DNA of 64,000 nucleotides from Trichoplusia ni. Taxonomy: Eukaryota; Arthropoda; Insecta; Lepidoptera; Noctuidae. The DNA lies in NCBI RefSeq assembly GCF_003590095.1, contig NC_039480.1:5061328-5125327 (forward strand), in the 5' to 3' direction. The notes beneath the pieces are model-generated. The model made no database searches, was not told where the DNA came from, and saw only the letters and a list, made by a program, of their open reading frames with translations. Of the stretch, positions 13,926 through 25,300 are shown in pieces. Both the position numbers and the translations under genes were made by a program. Within the stretch, counting starts at the first letter, position 1. Each line of letters opens with the position of its first letter.

Positions 13926-16624
13926 TTTTGGAAATGATTACAAACGTTGCAAGCATTAACTCTTTATAAAGTATATTAAATTTTATATTGTTTGACAACA
14001 CAGTGCGGCCGTCAATGTGCCATCTCCGCCATATATGACAGTTACCAAATCGAGTGATGTTAAACTTGTGCAATAAAAACTTGTTAATTCTCGTGCGAAT
14101 AAGGCCGACTGGCTTTCCAAAATGTTTTGTAAAGCGTATTGTTATTTAAAATTATAATTAACAATACCAACCATTAGTATTTCTTTAATTACGGAACTAG
14201 TCGTCTCAAATGTGTTTTTTCTTTCGGATTTTATGACATCTTATTGTTGTGCCGAAAACGGGTAGTTTTTCATATTTTTTTAATTAATACTACCTACTCT
14301 TTTTTAGAAAGTCATTTTTTTTAACGAATAAAAAATCACGTTTTTAATGAAGTATTTTTTTTTGTATTTTACGAAATAATTGTAGTTTTAAAATATTTGC
14401 TGTATGTGTTTGTTTTCTAACAGCGATTCCGTGATATCATTTAGCAAACAGGAAAGGCTGTCCCCATTATAATTTCTTATCTCTATTCATTATTGTGCTA
14501 ACAATAAACTAATTTAAATAACTATAATTATCGTTTGATATATAAATAGAGTAGAAATATGTTTTTGTTTAATTAAACTGTATTATAATAAGCTGGGCCT
14601 TTAGATAAGTTAGTGTTCTGAGTTTTATCATCCGACAAAAGATTTTCCAGGCAAAATCGGTATATCAGATTTTCCGAATTATAATCTGCCTCAGATTGAA
14701 TGACCCCCTGTAATCCGGGTTTTTTGGAAAGACTATCCTCTAATATTAGACTAACTTCACGTCAAATTCACGTTAGTAACACCCGATTTCGTGAAGCGTT
14801 ACTCAGTCAAAACCCTTAAGAGTCGTGCTATCTCTGTTATAATAAAGCTAAATATAGAGACAAAATATCGGTCACTCACACAATACCACGTTCTCATTGC
14901 ATATTAGCAAGAATACAACTGTTTTCTGTAAACCAGTAATATACTCCTATACTGGAATTTCTCCGCAACAATGATTCCAATGCATCATTGTGTACTAGTG
15001 AAAGTCACCCGGTTCTGCCGGTGTGAGCCCGCTGTCGGTGTGCAAGCAAGACCTCGCTACAAGCCATGTAATACCGTCCTGCTTACACAGTTAAAGATGG
15101 TTGGCACGGAGGGAAATGTGTGAAACGACTTTGTTGATATATCGTTTTCTTGTTTGTTTTTTTTAGTTTTGTTTTTAATGGTCGGAGAAAAATGATGGTT
15201 TATCTTTTTTAAGTGTCCTATAATGGAACTCAAATACATACATACTCGAAAGTTGATTACATTACAATCTTGTATTGGCAAATTGTTTATAAGTTCCTGT
15301 ACTTGAAAGAAGGCTATTATTGGCGAATGTGTTGATGTTTCTTCTCAGGGTAGCCAGTTAGGAAATGTCGACTCTAGCTAGCTTAAAAAATAATTGGACA
15401 TGTAAAAGCGATATCATTTATCCTATAAAATTTTCTATATAATATTCTGTAGTCTTTATACTTTCAAGATGTTGCAATAAATAATGAACCCTTATACGTA
15501 TCCCATTGTTGAGCAAACTTCTCTCTCCATTAGATCTAATCTATCCAGAAACATTTCATAGCAATCCCTTACTATATGAATTAGGTTACATTAAAAACTC
15601 AAAATTCATACATCATTTATCTTGAAACGAATCGTAGGTGTGACTTTATGAAAACATCACCTCATACTTTCAAAATAATCTTATCCTACACATAAACATG
15701 TTTCTCTACGCGTATTTATAAGTTGTTTTTCGCGAAAACAGAAATATCGTAGCACTTATCATTATTCTACTAGGTTCATTGACTTGACAAAACAACAGTC
15801 TTGTATATCGTATATCGTTAATGTTTCACAAACAGTTGTCTATCTAACGACCAACGTTTATGTGCGATGCCCTCGTTTTATTTGTAATTAAATGTATTGT
15901 TTTTTTTTTGTATTAATCTAAACGTTTAATGTATTGTATATAAATTATTATCTGTACTAGTTAACTGCACTGGGTTTACTTTGAAATGGTAAACAATCTT
16001 TGTGTCTATAATAAAAAATAACATGTCAAAATTGATTCTGATGGATAGGGTAGCTAAAAATGGCATCGTTAATACAGTCGGCTCAAAATAATCTCAAACT
16101 TTTACATGTTTTTTTATTGATAGTCCCACTGCTGGGCAAGATCTCCTTCCAAATAGGGAAGGGTTTGAGAATTGATCACCACGCTAGCTCACTGTGGGAT
16201 TCGGCAGTTATTACGGCTTTGCACATAATTAATAAAGGTTTTATATCTTTTCGAAGCTGTTTCTGGTCGACCTCTGAAGTTCGTCTGAAAATAAAAAGTT
16301 TTATATTGCATCATTAAACTTCACAATATTTATGCAATACATTTCGTAAGTGTTTTTCGTAAACAGACGCTCTGTTTATTACAAAAATAGTTTTAAAACA
16401 TAAGAGAATTTTGTGTGGGTGCCGTGAGACGGCTAGGTCAAACTGCACTGTACCGGGCGAATATTATATTTGCAGGAGACTCTATCTCACATCGATTTTA
16501 TTCAAAGCTGGATATAGTATCACAGTTTGAACCGCCCGTAGACCTCAGACGTGTCTTAACACACCTTGAGAAAAATCTCAGTTGTAGAGCATATGATCCT
16601 ACTTGTAAAGTTTGAATAATCTTA

Positions 16625-16800
16625 TAATTGTAATATATAATATATAATAATAATCTTAATATTTGTTCCTCTTTCACGCAAAAAACACTGAAAGGATTTA
16701 GACGAAACTTGGTACACAGAAAGTTGACAACCAAGATTAACATACAGGATAGTTTTTATCCCGATTTTATGTTCCCGTAACCTGTAACCTTATAATACGC
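16625..16800 (+). mobile_element. Helitron-like fragment
   Basis: It has the ttgttcctctttcacgca block, gacgaaacttggtacacag and gatagtttttatcccgattt, shared with 1085-1303 and 40325-40533. The CTAG end is not preserved. Confidence 0.55.
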
Positions 16801-17199
16801 TCATGAATTCGAAAATAATAAGTGCGTGTCAGGATTCGAATCTTACGACCTTTGGCTGGCAGTCCACAGCTAGCTGCTTATGATCTAGATGACTTTTTAG
16901 TCGATGCAAGTTTTCACACTCTGCCCTCATGAATTGGTAATTAACTTTTCACCCGCAGCAAAACAAATAATCTTATAATTTAATACGTAGTTGCAAAGTC
17001 AGTGTTTACTTAACTTTATGCCAACGTAATATAAATATAATATTATTGTTTAGTAATGCAATGACGGAATCATGACGCTTCCTTGATAATATAATGTTTT
17101 AATAAAGATATAAAGTTTTATTGTATTCATTAAACGAAGAATGTAAAGAATGCTTGAGAAATTCTTTGTTGTGGGTTACACCTATGACTACTCTTTGTT

Positions 17200-17345
17200 T
17201 TTTTTTTTATTAAACGAATCCCGCATTAAGGAATTTAATCCTTGTATATGGAGTTTTCGTAAACATTCAAGTCACTTGCACAAAGACACCCAGACTCAAG
17301 GCAAGCATTCGTGGATCACACAAACGCTTGTCCTAGGCGTCGTAC
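17200..17345 (-). mobile_element. SINE family C
   Basis: It contains acattcaagtcacttgcaca, agacacccagactcaaggca and gcattcgtggatcacacaaa in inverse orientation, matching 56211-56390. Confidence 0.6.
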
Positions 17346-17824
17346 ACTTCTCGTTGTGTTACCGATCTTTGCATCAACAACAGCAGCTTCTTCAAGACCT
17401 TAGTACATAATCTTTAAAATTTACATAACATACATATGTCTACCTGATCGTGAATCCAAATAACTTGTTGACATAATATAATCATTTCTTATCTATCACG
17501 ACACCTATGTTTAGTCGTTCACTAGTCTGTGTGAAAATCACGTTCAGCTTACGTCGTTACGTGATCATACAAACTGACGGACATGCGGATTCTCTACTGT
17601 TGATAATGTATATCGTTTTGATTAGAAACTTTTTGATAGTGAATAGTTTTTGTATTGATAGTTTTGTAGTCCTAGGTGAATCTGGTCACTTTTTAAATTG
17701 ATAAATCAATCGATTTGATATCAACGTCCGCTGCTGGTTATAGAACTCTCTCACAACACCTGGTCTTCAAAATATGATCCTCACAAATAACGTTCAAAAA
17801 ATTAATTTCTAAATACATCCTACT

Positions 17825-18006
17825 TTATATAAGAAACGCGAAAGTTTGTATGTGTGGATGTTAGTTCCTCTTTCACGCAATAACTACTGAACAGATTTAG
17901 ACGAAATTTGTATTAAGACGTGTTAATCCTAATTATGAACTATCTGATTAACAGATTAACGTGTTTCCCTCTCATCATTTTTGATACGTTGGGCAACAGC
18001 TGGTAC
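17825..18006 (+). mobile_element. Helitron-like fragment
   Basis: gaaacgcgaaagtttgtatg and ctctttcacgcaataactac identify it. It ends near gggcaacagctggt, a decayed CTAG terminus. Confidence 0.55.
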
Positions 18007-19265
18007 TTAACTATTTCTAATCTATGTAAATATTTTTATAAAATGTATGCAAAGTCCAAAACCAAGTGATATCACCATGAAAGTGAGTTTATCTAGTCAC
18101 GGGCTATGCCTATGACCAGCCTCCGGTCGTTACCCTCTTGCGTACTGCGATTGTAATGGTCAGGCGTATCAACTCTGAAACGGCAGCTTAGATACTTAAA
18201 ATAACTTTAATATAAGCATACTTAAAGGGAGATATGTGAGATGACTAATAATCTTTTTGAAACGACTCTCGCGCTAAAAAACATTTCACAAATATTCAAG
18301 TCACAGTCACAAAGACACTCAGAACTCCGAAAATAATTAAAAAAAGAAAAAATTGTTTTACGTACGTCTGTTCAACAAATAGAGAAAGTATTCTCATTAT
18401 GACGATGTAAATTTTTTAATTTCACATAAGAAAGTAAAAACATAACCTTTTTAGGGATCCGTACAAAATAATTAAAGACGGAACCTTATTTCTACAGTTC
18501 CGTTGTCTCTCCTTTTTATGACAGGCTGTATCTTAGCCTAGTTATAAAGTTGAAATTTCGATTCGCTAAAACAAAATATAACAATGATAATCAAGATTTT
18601 AAGCAACAGTTATCATGGAAAGTTAAAAAAAGCGAATTTGAAAGATGTCATTTTTTTGGTCTTTAGCGTATTACTACGGAACTTCTAGTTTCGCGAGTCC
18701 GACTAGCAATTGACCGTTTTCATTCTGACTAGGCTCAGTAAACGTTGCCTGTGCGTAACCGGTAACTCGCTCATTAGTAATGCTAAATAAAATACGTAAC
18801 CAACTTAGTTATAAGCTTAGTTAAATATAACCGTTTAGTTACGTGATTAATCTCCGGTTTTATACTTAGCGACAATCGTTAACCGCTGGATTTTATCGAA
18901 TTTAAACATTATTTTGAATATAAGTCTGATTTGGTAGGACGAATGGCAAATATAAGGATAGTTTTTTTGTGACTGCCACTAAATATAGAACAAATCTACT
19001 GTTAAAGTGTTAATAGATAAATTTATGTGATTTAATTACTTAAATTGATAATTTAAGTGTCCCTTTTTATCTAAGAACAGTATTTTTGATAACATTCGTT
19101 GTTTTGAAGATCTCGATATTTCATTGTCTTATGTAAGTTATTCACTCTTTTGACGCATACTTTTATCTAATATCTTTTAATCTGTAATTAGATTTGACGA
19201 TGTTGCTTAAGATAAGGTTTTTTTTCTGGTAATGTCTAATTGGTGCTATTTAATATTGAGCAATC

Positions 19266-19437
19266 TTTTTTGAAGATCATTCTGCTATACTGGAGGTCGT
19301 GGGTTCGATTTCCGATCAAGACAAATATTTGGGTGATGAGCACGATCATTTATCGCTAACATTTATGTATTTCGACAAATACAAGCTTGGCTTAGTTTGA
19401 GACTAGATGGCGTTGTATGAAAGTTGTGGAATATTAT
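19266..19437 (+). mobile_element. SINE family A, diverged
   Basis: A tRNA-like box (gtgggttcgatttcc), the gatgagcacgatcattta block and the tail gagactagatggcgttg. The middle is shortened compared with 32529-32757. Confidence 0.65.
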
Positions 19438-21543
19438 TTAATCTTTTGTCAGCTCTTGTTTGGTTTAAATCACATTAATACTAAGTATTGCCACAAATAA
19501 TGAATTAAGAAAATCAAACAATAAACGCATCCGCCAGTTACACGGGTCAAAGTTCAAACGCACAAAAATTCAATCTTGCACGAATTGTTTTTCTCACAAT
19601 GCTGTTGACTGTAGATAAGTTATCACTTATGTAATGACATACAATATTTGCGCATCAATTATGTAAACGCATGTCTTTATTAACCGATTATATTTTTATC
19701 TGTGCATTACGCTTGCTAATCTTTCTATAGTGCGTGAATGTGATTTCGATTTTTCGTATGGTTGTTTTACAACCTGGTGTCATAGTTTAAGCAGTACCTA
19801 TGACTCAGGCATGGTTTTATTTGAAAGATAGGTGCGAATATTTCTTTACGATGTGTAAACCAAGCAATTTTGCAATACCAAGATGGCAGCTTTGAATGCC
19901 TTATGGCAATGGCTTTGGAACTGCCAAGCCAAAGAACTTTGAATGTTGTGTGCGTTTGAGAAATAAATCTCACTTGTCAAGTCGAATCGAAAAGAAATGG
20001 GTTGCGTGTCGAGATTCGAACCTACGGCCTTTGAATTGGGGGTCCAATAGTCACAACAGTTTAGATACCAAAGTGCCAACGTATTTGCGGATATCAGAAG
20101 CCTTACTTGTTGTAATTTCACGGAAATTAAAGAGACGATGGCTTCCTAACGGAAATGCTCACTGCCGCGAACTGTGGGGTTTCAATTAATCCTGAATCGG
20201 TTTAGGACTTAGAACCTAATACTTCCCGATGGTTGCTAGTTTAGTTATACCTTGTTTAAAGTCTAGATGTGTAGAAAATTGTACAATTACTTCGGCATGA
20301 GTAATGGGAATTGTACAGAACGAAATTAATCGATTTTTTTGAAGCTTTTAAAGTCATAAGTAGCAGAATTGAAGCTGATATAGTAGTCTAAATTTGCTTT
20401 ATCTAAGTCGAACTGTGTTGGCAACTATAAAGTAAAGAGAATGTTATGTAAAAGTATTGTTTATATAAATCAACATATTTATGACGTTAGCCGGAAGCAT
20501 TTGAAACGAAATTTCTGTCAAATTTACACAAAAAATAGCATTAAATCACCATATTGTTTACTTAACGTAATTCTGCTCAAGTAATTACTACAAAAACACG
20601 CTTAATATACAAGGTTGTCTGTCTATTTACATTTATATTTGATTTCACGCATTTCCATAAATCATTTAGTAATAGTTTATAGGTTATGTTTGTTCGTCCT
20701 TATAAATAAGAAGACTAAGTCATAATGTAATTTCGTTCCACCATAAAAGACTCTGATCGACTTCAAATCGACTTAAGATGCATACACAAAGGTTATATCT
20801 CCAATCATATCACCATATTCACTGTCCATATATTTACAGGTAACTAAAAAAAAGATAAACTGCTTTTTAATCCCTTGTCAAGAAGTCCGTGTCGCTGGCT
20901 GCGACGGAACTGTCAAAAGTTCACATAATATAAGTATTAAGGGGCAACCCGGTGTATACTTGGACTAAAGGGATAGACCGTGGCTAAACTGTGTTTTGTA
21001 TTAAACGCTATTTTGTCCTGTGACTCGCGTGAGTACAGTTGTACCACCCAACGGCAGTGCTCAACCACTGCTTGTTGTTGTATCTGACTTTGTAACGAGA
21101 GGCGCAGCGGCGGCTGGGCAATTGTTTTTCAACAAGACATTGTACCCGGTAGCCTTGAGCTAAATCCTTAATCCTTCAACCAAAAATCCAAAGTTCCTAT
21201 ATCAGTATTGATTTCGAATCTCGAATATTTATTTTAAAGTAAAAGTTTGATAAATTTGTTTCGATAAACTTTACTTTTTTCTTCTGTCTGCATTTAGACA
21301 GTATTTGCGAAAGCATTCTTCAATTGATTTATCATTTTCGCAAGCTTTCTCAAGTTTCTAGAATCCCAAAAACCTTTAAAGACCTCCAAAAGTCTTAACC
21401 CCGTGCCAAGTCTCCCAAAAGTCTTTGAAGACCTCCAAGAGTCTTCCAAGACTATTTACCCCCAATTCTCCCACTCCTCACCCTGCACCAGCGCTCAGCG
21501 GCCCCCTGGCTGCAGTGCGTTGACCGCGCTCTCTCTCTGTCAG

Positions 21544-21651
21544 GTACTAGGGCCTCCGCGCCCGGTCGCACTAAACGGGTACGAGCTCAGGGAGGATCGG
21601 TGCGGGCATATACAACGGAAACAAACGCTGATTGCTCCTGCACTCGCTTCG
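21544..21651 (+). other. Possible 5' exon of cyclin G
   Basis: A pyrimidine tract (ctctctctctgtcag) gives a strong acceptor ending at 21543, and GTAAGG at 21652 a strong donor. The 108 bases between are GC-rich, unlike the surrounding intergenic DNA. Spliced to the acceptor at 22149, the join completes a Gly codon and leaves an open frame with no stop through to the Met at 22187. There is no Met in that frame inside the exon. It may be a 5' UTR exon or coding sequence whose start lies further upstream. Confidence 0.45.
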
Positions 21652-22148
21652 GTAAGGCTCTTTACATGTTTTTGTTGATGTATTTTAATAGTCATGACAA
21701 AGGGCTGTGCCCTAAAAGGTCCCCTTGTACATAGCTTGAAGCCTTTACTGTAACACCTTAAATACATTGTTGCAATGCAAATAAATGTTATGAAATATTA
21801 GAGGTGTCTTTTGTCCGGCAGTGGGATCTTGTAAGATTAAAATACTTGACTGATAGGCGAATGGTTTTAGTCTGCAACTAATGAAGATTGTGATCGATGT
21901 GTGGCGGGTTTGATCCCCGTGAAAGACAAGCGTTTGTGATCTGCATATGCTTGTTCTGAGTCTGGTTAACTATTTCCATGTGATTGATTAAGAAATCGAT
22001 TTCAATCAAAAAATAAATCTTTGGTGTCTTGAAAACAATCCTTGAACGAAGCAAAGAAAGGATGTTTCAATTTTGAAGTACTCTTTTTTGTTTTCCACTG
22101 ATGTTTCTTATACAAATTCTAGATATATAATGTGATCAATAAACACAG

Positions 22149-22354
22149 GTGCCGATTCACCCTCCGCTCGCGCAAACGAACCCGATATGTTGAGATCGGG
22201 CGCGGGGCACCCGGATGCTGCCCGCTCGCAGGCATCCACGTCGCGTCAGCTCAGCCCCGAGGAGGAGGCGCAGCGCCTCTACGCGACCCTCAACGACTAC
22301 CTGCTGCTCGAGCACAAGGCCCAGCCAAGGCTGTGTCTGCCGGTCGAGTCTGAG
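22149..22354 (+). CDS. CycG: Cyclin G coding exon 1 (residues 1-56)
   Basis: The acceptor is cacag ending at 22148 and the donor is GTGAGA at 22355. Met is at 22187 with a G at -3; the 38 bases before it are UTR or upstream coding sequence. It encodes a Ser/Ala-rich leader, then an acidic EEEAQRLYATLNDYLLLE helix resembling the segment before the cyclin box in vertebrate cyclin G1. It ends in phase 0 at Glu56. Confidence 0.9.
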
Positions 22355-25300
22355 GTGAGATACACGAAAAATAAGCATAATTATGGATATTCAGAAATAG
22401 AGAGGGGTTATGATGTAATCCATTATGATGAAAAAAGTCATGTAACAATGTTACCAATACAAACTGACAACAAGAACATACAGCTGACTGCAAATAGAAA
22501 CTACTGAGTCAAATTTGAGGACACACACAAAATGACAGCTATATCAATTTAAATGAAAGATTTAACAAAATCTGACCATCCAGTCTGAAATTCTGATAAC
22601 AAAAAAATAAAAAATAGACGATATGAAATCAAAATGCAAAGCGTAATCAAAACGTGCATGGGATTCTAATTCGTCGCAATACTTTTTTGAAGAAGTTAAT
22701 TATTTCCCATGTTGTTTGTTACACATGAGCTGTATGCTGTCAAAACTTTAAAACTAAACCCATTACAAATCTGTAACTAAAATTTGAAAATTAAACCTGC
22801 TTTATACGACACTAAAATCCCACTTCGATAATATACGTGAACGTTATAAACGTTAAACGAATATATAGTTCACGTTTCTTGGTCAAGGTCGCGAGGCTCA
22901 ATACGGGCATCCGTTTTTATCGTCACATGAATAAACAAGTTTAAAGTTTTTAATTGACGAGCTTTTTATGTAGTCTTATTAAGAAAAACAAATGATTGAG
23001 AGAGAGACGGAAAAAACGTATCCTTTGTCTTGCATTGGGACAGAAAAGGTTAGAAAATATGCTATAATTAGGTGTTATCCTGTAGACAAGCTAGATAGCC
23101 TGACAGCCAGTCTAACTAAGGGGTATTATTGCTGCCTAGGTAACTGGGTTGAGGAAGTCAGATAGGCAGTCGCTCTTTTCTAAAACAGTGGTACTTAGCT
23201 GCATCCTTAGCTTAGCACATTCTTAGCTGAACATATTTAGGAAAAGGCTACAATAATAATGATTTCATTAAATTAAAATATTTCTAAAATACAATCCTAT
23301 ACGCAGGTTTCCCAATAGTCAACATTCAATTGAAGATACAATTGCTAAATCGATTACGTTATTCTATAAACACATTGGACTTTATTTAGCAATGTCTCAT
23401 TAACATGAGCTGAAGGTCAGTATGTTTACTACAACTCCTAAAGTAAGATTGTTGTTGTGTAAGCAAGACGGCGATATGTGCTGTGTTGTTGTCTCATTCT
23501 CTCATGTTAATTTAATGTTGGAGAGGTTTTTGTTTAACATTTTTTTTTTTTTTTTAATAATATTCAGCTATGTCGGGATACAAAAAAACTATTGTAGTGG
23601 TTGTATGTGGGCCAAATTTTGTTAGAATAATAAAAAAACATATAATTAAAGTCTTATTTTTTTGTGACCACAAAAAACTATTTTTAAGCAATAATCTTTG
23701 TTTTTTGCCTGTCCGTAAGATCTATAAAAGTGAGTCGATTTTTAATCGATTTATTTTTGATGGAAATCCGAATATCCATGCCTAAACTTTTGATCAGTAG
23801 TTTCTATATTCAACTATTTCAAACATAATAGTTTGTTCTGCAACATAACATGTTACCATAAAAATATTCATGAATATCCAACTAGCAAGTTATACACAAG
23901 ATTGCCTGTACCTATGAATCTTTTCCTAACAACTTTATTTCTTCAACAGAATGGTGAGGTGACGACCGGCGCTCGCGACGGCGCGGCCCACGTCCTCAGA
24001 TGTCTCAAAGTTTGGTTCGATCTGCCCGCTGACGTGCTCATCAATGCCATCAACCTGTTTGACAGGTAAGCGGATACTTTCATCTAGCCCACTATGTCCC
24101 TCTAGCAAACTGTCTCCCATTTTTTGGCAAAGGCCTCCCCAAATCCTTCCACGGTGACAGAGACCGCTATGCAAAAGTCACAATGAGGGACAGCGGATGG
24201 ATGGCGTTGCCGTGATGGGCCAAGGAAGCGGTAGCGAGATGATCCAAACGCTTACCACGCGGGCTGGTTCCATGTGGCAGAGGGTGGAAGAAGAGAGAGA
24301 GATCTTAAGAATATTATTTGTTATCAGTAGTATACTTGTTAATAAGACTAAAGATACATACCATGTAATTGAAAATCTTAAATAATACATAGGAACCTCC
24401 TGACAACCTCACATCTTTGATGTCTATTAAAACTTCAACATACTAATTTATCCTTTAATCTGCAGGTTCCTAACAAAGATGAAGGTCCGTCCGTGTCACG
24501 TGCCATGCATCACGGTCTCCTGCATGAACATCGCCCTCGAGCAGTACGCCGCCGAGACCAACACCAAGCGAAGCATCTCTGTCGAGGAGCTCGGTAAGAT
24601 ACCTATGCTAAAACTAGATTAGATATCAGGTCTATTCGTTTGCATGGTTAGTGATCGAGTTTTCGTGAAGGGTTCACCGGCTTGCTTCCTGGTCTGCCCT
24701 TGTCCTGTATTCGCTTACATTTTGCCTTGAAATTCAATATTACGGCCTCGAAATATTTCCTTATACTTGGGCGTGTCAGAACTTACAGAAGTCATGAAGA
24801 AAATAGGGCCAAAATTATTCGCCATACTCGAAGCTCGGACAAAGATATGTACCTTTCCCATGGTGAAAACGATAAGATCAGTTCTTGTCTTAGCAGACTT
24901 CAACAGTATACTGTATCATCATCATCAGCCCATATTCGTCCACTGCTGGACATAGGCCTCTCCAATACTATATACGTTTGTTTCAGTGGTGAACAGCTTC
25001 CAAGTCGTTAAGAATGAGTTCATAAGTAACACCTATCTTTGTCCCACAGTATCCATCTCGCAGTCTGCGTGCACGGCGGGCGACGTGGTCCGCATGTCGC
25101 GCGTGCTGGTGGACAAGCTGAGCCTGGCGGGCGGCGCGCGCGCGGCCACGGCGCTGGACTGGCTGCGCCTGCTGCGGGCCGTGCTGCTGCTGCACGCGCC
25201 CGCTGCCAGCGTGCAGGTATGTACCGGGGCGAGGGGGCCGCGTGTCGCAGTGTGCTGGTGGACACTGGGGTCCTCATCAACGTACGTATCACCTGCACAA

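Larger units (their letters stand above)
1..21000. other. Gene-poor region with old repeat fragments
   Basis: No exon chain, long open frame or recognisable protein was seen on either strand. Besides the repeats listed separately, there are tRNA-like SINE heads near 4975-5065, 11580-11660, 16818-16905 and 19985-20065, Helitron-like debris at 3668-3697 and 6310-6450, and LINE-tail fragments near 8560-8605, 10980-11040, 13560-13680 and 16105-16190. The remainder is AT-rich sequence with nothing I can name. Confidence 0.6.

Noticed and set aside
13744..14073. 109-codon - strand open frame
   Set aside because: Its middle is translated aat/aaat microsatellite, giving a run of Tyr, Leu, Phe and Ile. 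It is low complexity and not a protein.
21360..21450. Degenerate tandem repeat (aagtctttgaagacctcc-like) upstream of cyclin G
   Set aside because: The units are too diverged and too few to call a satellite or a regulatory array.
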